Shown here: positions 57,250 to 64,000 of the stretch, in pieces
How the letters are laid out: each line of letters begins with the position of its first letter
Position numbering within the stretch: position 1 is the stretch's first letter
Assembly (NCBI GenBank): GCA_964036665.1
Contig: OZ038532.1
Span: 6,076,001 to 6,140,000 of the forward strand
Length of the DNA: 64,000 nucleotides
Source: Gordius sp. MW1
Taxonomy: Eukaryota > Nematomorpha > Gordioida > Gordea > Gordiidae
Direction: 5' to 3'
Position numbers and translations under genes: made by a program
Notes under the pieces: model-generated
Database searches by the model: none
What the model was told of the DNA's origin: nothing
The model's input: only the letters and a program-made list of their open reading frames with translations

Positions 57250-60200
57250 CCTTGAAAGAAAATTAACAAAAAACAAACTGTTATATGAAGAATACACCAA
57301 ATTTATTCATGAATACAAAAACCTAGGCCATCTCATTCCCACAAATTGTAATAACACTTTGAACTCCCTGTGTTTTATTTACCCCATCATGCAGTTTTCA
57401 AACTAGATAGCCTCACCACTAAATTGAGAGTAGTCTTTGATGGCTCGGCTAAATCTTCTTCGGGAGTTTCTTTGAATGAAACTCTTATGGTTGGTCCTAA
57501 GGTTCAACAAGACCTTATACCTATTCTCTTGAGATTTCGCAAACAAAACATTGCAATTACTGCGGATATAGAAAAGATGTACCGACAGATTCTGATAACC
57601 CCGAAACATACCCAATTGCAAAGAATATTATGGCGAGATGACAAGTCACATCCAATTAAATCATATGATCTCTTGACTGTCACCTATGGAACCTCGGCGG
57701 CTCCCTATTTAGCAACCAAGACTCTTCAACAATTGGCAGAAGATGAATCCATAAGGTTTCCCATTGGATCTTCCAAGGCTAAGGAGGATTTCTATGTGGA
57801 TGATTTACTAACCGGAGCTTCTAATATTCCTGAGGCCAAGGAAATTATCCTTCAAATTCAAACACTGTTAATTAAGGGCGGTTTTAAGTTAAGGAAGTGG
57901 GCCACAAACTCAACTTCCTTATTCGATCATTTGTCGACAATATCCAGTGATGACATTATACCATTAGACAAACACAACAACACCAAAACTTTAGGAGTAA
58001 TTTGGAATCCGCTCACTGACAATATCAGATTCAACCTAACGTCGGAAGTCGAGGACAAGGGAATGTCAAAACGAAGCATTTTATCAAAAATAGCACAAAT
58101 CTTTGATCCGCTTGGATTAATAGGTCCAGTTCTAACAAGAGCAAAGTTATTCACAACAACTTTATAAGCTTGAAATGTCATGGGACGAAACATTGCCGGA
58201 ACAGTTTGTAAAAAAATGGGATTATTTGAAAATCAATTCACATCACTTAGCGCACTCGACATTCCTCGTCGTGTTATCACACATTGTAACCCCTCAACTA
58301 TTGAAATTCATGGCTTTTGTGATGCTAGTGAAATTGCTTATGGGGCATGCATCTACATTCGATCGGGTGAGGATGGAAAATGGGCAAGCAGATTGTTATG
58401 TTCCAAGTCTCGAGTAGCGCCAATAAGAAGCATTTCAATTCCAAAACTCGAACTATGTGGTGCTTTGTTATTAACAAAATTACTAAATAGAGTGCTCTTA
58501 TCTCTACAGCTATCGGTGTCTGCGACAATATGTTGGACTGATTCTACAATAGTTCTAGCATGGTTGAAAGGCTCTCCATGTGATTGGAACACGTTCGTGG
58601 GTAACAGAGTGTCAAAAATACAGGACTTTAAAAATTACCAATGGAGTCACATCAGAACCTGCGAGAATCCTGCTGATGTATTATCAAGAGGTTGCTCACC
58701 AGCTGAACTAATTAATAATAATAGATGGTGGGTAGGACCTGCATGGCTTTCTACTAATTATACGGTTAAACCAAATCCCCTAAGTGAAACATCGAACATT
58801 CCCGAGCGCAAAATTGTCAGCTTAACAATTACAGTAGAGCCCGACTCAATTTTTAATCAATATTCAAGCTTTCGCAAACTCACACGGATTGTTTCATATT
58901 GTTTAAGATTTTACACTAATACAAAACATAAGGCCCGCAACAGCGGCCAATCGTACAACAAATCATTGTCTACCAACGAGCTTGATAAGCAAGGCTAACA
59001 ATATTAAAAATTGTGCAAGAGAATGAATTTCCATCAGATATAATTTCATTACGCAAATCAAATAAGGTTGTTGATAATAGCAAATTATTGTGTTTAAACC
59101 CCTTCTACCACGAAGGGTTAATTAGAGTAGGCGGTAGACTTGAAGATGCAAACATCCCCTTTTCGCAAAAACACCCAATTCTTCTTCCTAGAAACCACCA
59201 TGTCACCTATCTAATAATCAAAATGTATCATGAAGATTTTTTTCATACTGGGATACAAAACACTTTAGCTAATATACGTACGGTGTACTGGCCTGTCAAT
59301 GCTCGATCGATTGTTAAGAACGTAATACGAAAATGTGTTACATGTTTTAAAACCAATCCAAGAGGTGAAAAATACTTAATGGGTAATCTTCCAAAAGGCC
59401 GAGTTTTACCAACCAAGCCGTTTTACCACACAGGGTTAGACTATTTTGGGTCTCTTTTATTGCGGGAAGGAAGACGACGGAATAGTAAGGTCAGCAAATC
59501 GTATGCTGCTATATTCATATGTTTTAACACCAAAGCAGTTCATATTGAATTAGTATCAGATCTTACAACAAATGCCTTTTTAAACGCACTTAAGCGTTTT
59601 GTTGCCAGAAGAGGCAAACCAGCCTACTTATATTCGGATAATGCGACTACATTTATAGGGGCCAACAAGGAATTGTTTCATCTACAAACTTTGCTTACAG
59701 GCAAAAACCAAGAAATAATAGAATCTAAATGCGCTGAAGAAGGTATAACCTGGATCTTTATTCCGCCTAGAGCTCCTCATTTTGGCGGGTTGTGGGAGGC
59801 AGCAGTTAAATCAACAAAACACCATTTAAGAAGGATTATTGGGACCGCACATTTAACATACGAAGAAGCTACAACCCTATTGATCCAAATTGAGGCTATT
59901 ATAAACTCGAGACCTCTTACCCCATTGTCTGACGACCCAAATGACTTAACATGTCTCACTCCCGCCCATTTTTTAATCGGAACATCATTTGCTTCAATTC
60001 CTGAAAGGGATTGGACCAATGCAAAGGTTAATACGTTATCAAGATGGCAACACATTGAGTTGCTTAGGCAACAATTTTGGCGCCGATGGTCAAGAGAATA
60101 CTTAAACCAGCTACAAATGCGCAGAAAATGGAATAAGTCATCGGTTGGAGTTAGGGTTGGCCAACTTGTCATAATCAAAGATGATAATATGCCTCCGGTA

Positions 60201-60720
60201 AAGTGACCTCTAGGACGTATCCAAATTATTCACCCTGGTGCAGATGGAATTGTAAGGGTAGCTACTATCAAAACTATTGGAGGTCTTATCAAAAGACCAG
60301 TTGCCAGACTTCACGTCTTACCAATTGATGACAACATTAATGACTTGCCCGATTTAAAGGACTCCACAACTTTCGCGGGGGGGGGGCAGAATGTTAACAA
60401 AATGTTAACATGAAAAGAGCATATGACAAGAAGCACCAAGTACATTCATTCATTCGCACGCCATTTGTATTCATATATCAGCAATCCCTAAACTTCACAC
60501 ATTCAACAATTGCATCATCACCACACATTTTATAATCAATCACATTCATTCGCATTCCATAACAATACATATTAAGCAAGTGTTCACATTCGCAATCTCA
60601 CATATTATACGTTTAATTCATTCACATAAATTCAATCTAAAACATTTAAATAAACAAAATCTTCAACAATGGCAATTATAGTTTAGCAGAAATTATCACT
60701 TGCACATCGTAAGTATATAA
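57250..60720 (+). mobile_element. BEL/Pao retroelement, 5'-truncated (fossil)
   Basis: Begins inside the pol gene at about 57250 and carries, in order, reverse transcriptase (TADIEKMYRQI, FYVDDLLTGA; about 57.25-58.0 kb), the A17/connection region (SKIAQIFDPLGLIGP), RNase H (GFCDASEIAYGA, ISIPKLELCGALL; about 58.3-58.7 kb), integrase with its zinc-binding segment and core (GLDYFGSLL, YSDNATTF, PPRAPHFGGLWE; about 59.05-59.85 kb) and the DUF5641 C-terminal domain (LTPAHFLIG; near 60 kb). A G-rich tract at 60376-60386 and TGTTAAC at 60392 mark the polypurine tract and the probable start of a 3' LTR of about 300 bp, which contains AATAAACAAAAT. Gag, protease and 5' LTR are absent. Only a handful of breaks besides the 5' loss, so of moderate age. 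Confidence 0.88.
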
Positions 60721-60722
60721 AT

Positions 60723-60885
60723 AATAACTCGGGCCTTCGGCCCTCGTAAGAAGGGGGAGAAGGGAAGGGGAAGGGAAGGAGGGGAAGGGGGGACGACTCA
60801 TCTATACTCCGTATAAATGTATCATATTTGCTCATATTTGCTATGCAATTTATGGGCGAGAAAGATGGGAAGGGGCGAGAATGAT
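60723..60885 (+). repeat. dispersed repeat, copy related to 35180-35311
   Basis: GGGCCTTCGGCCC palindrome, a purine-rich stretch, CTCATCTATA and TTTGCTATGCAATTTATGGG in the same order as at 35.2 kb. It lies directly after the BEL/Pao 3' end. Confidence 0.6.
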
Positions 60886-60954
60886 AGGGGGTATTTAATG
60901 CCTAATGGTTAATTAATTATTTATACAAATTTTCCATTTAATTAAAAAAAATTG

Positions 60955-61060
60955 CCCTCTCCTGGATTCGAACCCACATCAGTAGAGGTAGCCTTTGTAG
61001 GGGCACAGGGAACTATATAAGTAGAGGTATAGGCCTTTGTAGGGGAGGGCATAGAGTAAT
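60955..61060 (-). repeat. tRNA-like box B with a two-copy direct repeat
   Basis: On the minus strand TGGGTTCGAATCCAGG is a perfect pol III box B, followed by a T run that could be a terminator. Upstream of it are two copies of a motif with CCTACAAAGGC and CTCTACT of about 37 bp each. No convincing box A; a SINE fragment is the likeliest explanation. Confidence 0.35.
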
Positions 61061-62349
61061 TATCGTTGTTAACCAATTGAATTATTCATTACTAATTCTT
61101 TTTTAGGGGAAAAGGTCATACTCTGGTTTTTTTAACTAATGGGTGTTAAAAGTTGTTAATATGAGAAAAGCGAAAATACCCTATAGAAGAGGAAATTATA
61201 AGAAAATGAAATATAAAACGATATTCTTGATAAGTGAAAGTGAGCAAAAGCTATTAATTTTAAGCATTACTTTAAAGAACACCTATTTAGAGCCACAAAT
61301 TTGGACAGAGTCTTAAATATCCACTCTTGATTCCTTCGTTAATAAATAAATCAACGGTTTTCCATAAAAAAACGAAATTTAAAACTTTCAAATTTGTTCT
61401 TGCAAAATCCAACGCTAACCTTATTTGTTTAGAGAAATTATAAGCTATTCGTAATTGAACATGCATGGTTCTTTCATATAAAAGAAATATTTTTTAACGT
61501 GTAAAAATTAAATTACATATTGATAATAAATTCCAGCCTCCCCCCTGCGTAGCCAGGGCATAGGGGGAGGCATAAAGTGGCAGCTGCCCCCCCCCCCTAA
61601 ATTTAAAAAACATTAATATTTAAAAAAATTATGACTAAAATTTCAAAACATCAATTCGCCCCTCCCTAAATCATTACTGCCCCCCCCCCCTAAATTTAAA
61701 TCTTGACTACACCTACACCCATGAGTAAAACTATCGAAGTTATAAGAAATTGATTTGATTTAAAACGAATGAGATGGCAAAAAACAAAAATCAATATAGA
61801 ATTAAAACGATCTCGCACCAACTAAGGGGCAATCATAACAACTGGGGAAGTTGTGTGTTAATAAATGGTGATGAAAAGTTTGTGGGAGTTGAAAATAAGC
61901 TTATTTCTAAAAAAAATTAATAGGCACACATTTAATTTAAAAATGTCAGATAAAAATAAAATACTGAAGAGCTTAAGGACCAGTATTAACTTGTGTGCCT
62001 TAATCGTAATAATTTTATCACCTTCTTCAAACTGAGTGGGTATAATGGCAATTATAATGATTTTAAATTACCAAAAAATTAACATCCTTCATTCTATCAT
62101 TTTCAAATGCTTTGTGGCGTCTTTCATCCCAACTTTTCCCATAAAAATCACTATTGTTTGCCTTTTCACCCATTTTTTTTTAAAGCATTATATTTTTTTG
62201 TAATTAAATACAAATCGAGTTACATAGAAACAAAGAGAACAAGATAACTAATATATCTAATAATTTCTATAATTAATAAAGTTAAAATTTAAAATAAGAA
62301 TGGGAATTAAATAAGTAATGACACTAATTTTTAAACAAAAATTAACTCA
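61061..62349. other. intergenic DNA with one MITE
   Basis: AT-rich, no gene found. It includes the family A MITE at 61548-61723. The rest shows nothing recognisable. Confidence 0.6.
61548..61723. mobile_element. hAT-like MITE, family A, copy 7
   Basis: A 176-bp element with ends GCGTAGCCAGGG and, on the minus strand, CATGGGTGTAGGTGTAGTC, a core AAATTATGACTAAAATTTC, and long C tracts next to both ends. No target duplication visible. Confidence 0.7.
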
Positions 62350-63048
62350 TTGTCATGTCCCGCCAATGGGACATGATATATTTTAGAGGGCCATTATTAT
62401 ATCCACTTAAAAGGAAACGAAATATTAATTTTAATTTCTAGTCCTATTTGTCTTTATATTCTAAGATCTACCGCGATTTAATTAGATACTAAATATTTGT
62501 GTGACTACATCTTTATTTCCACTTTAAGAATTTATTAAGACCATTATCAAGGCAACGATTCAGATTACAATATGTTTTTTAAACACTGCTTTATAAAGCT
62601 ACGATGATAGCGCACAATAAACAATAAGCGTATCAACAAGCGTACTGGTACAATAATGATCAGTGATATACATAAGAGGTAAACAATAATAATCGGGGGG
62701 GGGGGAGGTAAATAATAACATGAACGTGCGGGGAAATTTAACGATTAAATTATATTCATGATGAAGGGGGGAAAATCTAGAAGCAAGAGTGACCTTGGAT
62801 CTATTTTTAAAGAAGAAGGGTAATTAAATTAAACTATTAAAACTGCAATTTACCAAAACTGGAATAAAACGGTACGCGGGGGCCGGGGAAGAAAAATCCA
62901 AATCTGGCCTTATGCCACACCTTACCCTTTACCCAACATAAACTTGACCTTACAGAAACAAAATATCACTTAAACGACATATTTACTTTGATCATTTCAA
63001 TCAGGCCACCAATTAAATTTATCACCAATGCTACTTTATAAAAACACT

Positions 63049-63157
63049 GAGGATAACTCATAGAGTTCAGAGCCTCAAAACATACGAGGATAACTCCTAG
63101 AGTTCAGAGCCTCAAAATTCAACATGAGGATAACTCATAGAGCTCAGAGCCTCAAAA
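63049..63157 (+). repeat. three tandem copies of a 36-37 bp motif
   Basis: GAGGATAACTC-TAGAG-TCAGAGCCTCAAAA occurs three times at 63049, 63086 and 63126 with few differences. It lies within the putative LTR element. Confidence 0.85.
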
Positions 63158-63872
63158 ATATCCGTAGCTTTAACTTTAAAACAAATTACTGGCCTTTTCT
63201 CGTAACCAAAAATTAATATAAACCATATTAAGAGTTCCAACAAAATTGACATTCAAAAATTTAACATAACCCTTATTACAAGTTTCCATCAAAATTAGAC
63301 CTTTTCCTCGCCATACTCTACTAAAAAAAACTGCTTTTCCCTCGACAAAAAAATCGCCCAAAATTGTTCAAATAAAAGGGGAGGGGGGGGGGTTTGGTAT
63401 AATATCGATTATTAACAATATAATCATCAAATTTACGTAACATAATAAGAATTTTGGCTTCTTTTAGATTATTTGTTTCCAGTGTTCATATTAGAATTTT
63501 CAGAATTCCTCCATTGACTTTCATCTGTGAAATATTGACGTATATCTCTTGAACCACTTCATGGATAAGAAGTATATGTTGGTTTACCCATTTTTCGGAA
63601 TTTTTTAATATAGAATTACTGGTTCTAGGAATTTCCCCTATATTTTGTTTGCGGTTCAAAATTTGGTTGCCCATTGTTCGAATGAATTGAGAAACGATTC
63701 CAAAGAATTAATTAGATATTTTAGTTCACCAAGGTTTGTTATGTCCAGAGACAACTTCTATTTTTCTTTCGTTCATAGAATTTCTTTTGTTTCGTCCATA
63801 ATGTTTTAAGAATTTTCATATATTCATTGAATATTTGCTACGAATTTTAATTTATTTTCGGAATATTGAAGA

Positions 63873-63923
63873 GTCTGACACCAATTGTCAAGTCTGACAC
63901 CAATTGTCAAGTCTGACACCAAT
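63873..63923 (-). repeat. triplicated primer-site-like motif
   Basis: On the minus strand TGGTGTCAGACTTGACAAT (19 bp) is repeated so that TGGTGTCAGA appears three times directly after the LTR end. Such a motif next to an LTR is the expected place for tRNA priming; three copies are unusual. Confidence 0.6.
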
Positions 63924-64000
63924 TGTCATGTCCCGCCAATGGGACATGATATATTTTAGAGGGCCATTATTATATCCACTTAAAAGGAAACGAAATATTA

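Larger units (their letters stand above)
62350..64000 (-). mobile_element. partial LTR retroelement or LTR pair running off the window (fossil)
   Basis: At least 77 bp starting at 62350 recurs without visible difference at 63924-64000 in the same orientation, cut by the window end. It contains the hairpin CATGTCCCGCCAATGGGACATG split by a short loop. Read on the minus strand, the right copy ends ...GACA and is followed by TGGTGTCAGAC, a primer-site-like motif similar to that of the Gypsy complex at 54.36 kb. The right copy would then be the 5' LTR end and the left copy the 3' LTR end, with an internal region of at most about 1.4 kb. A small open frame with an MGN start lies at 63486-63674 on the minus strand. 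No pol domain is seen, so this is non-autonomous or depleted. Identity of the visible repeats suggests youth. Confidence 0.55.

Overview
The window looks like nuclear DNA of an invertebrate animal. The composition is strongly AT-rich, genes are split by GT-AG introns (one of about 10.6 kb), and AATAAA signals follow the genes. The recognisable families are metazoan: a DAPK/DRAK-type kinase, a Kunitz inhibitor domain, Ty3/Gypsy and BEL/Pao retroelements, and hAT-like MITEs. An arthropod is plausible but not shown; no mitochondrial, ribosomal or other diagnostic marker is present.

Layout: (1) 119-14193, + strand, a complete-looking seven-exon DRAK/STK17-like kinase of about 745 aa. Its first intron holds MITEs, a fold-back tandem-repeat element with a degenerate tRNA-like core, and a possible hammerhead-like motif. 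(2) 14194-19808, intergenic, with one clear MITE. (3) 19809-31270, + strand, a giant secreted protein of about 3,760 aa: signal peptide, about 77 copies of a 44-residue charged repeat (132 bp unit, about 10.2 kb in one exon), one canonical Kunitz/BPTI domain with a lysine P1, a diverged three-cysteine module and a basic tail. (4) 31271-40292, repeat-rich intergenic DNA. (5) 40293-44696, + strand, a ten-exon secreted protein of about 410 aa that I do not recognise. It is built of two homologous four-exon modules, each with six cysteines at matching positions and identical intron phases. (6) 45786-54658, a rearranged, young Ty3/Gypsy complex folded into a large inverted repeat. (7) 54999-56588, a second, older and internally depleted Gypsy element with 203-bp LTRs; behind its 5' LTR lies what looks like a nearly full-length copy of its tRNA-Ser(CGA) primer. 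(8) 56940-57199, two Thr-rich exon-like pieces. (9) 57250 to about 60720, a 5'-truncated BEL/Pao element. (10) 60720-64000, repeats and one end of another LTR element running off the window, with a triplicated primer-binding-site-like motif.

The host genes do not form an operon or obvious pathway. Two neighbouring genes on the same strand, 9 kb apart, both encode fast-evolving, cysteine-rich secreted proteins: the giant repeat-Kunitz protein and the two-module protein. That pair is the most likely site of undescribed biology here. All exon structures were built by eye from splice signals, reading-frame continuity and family homology; none has transcript support.
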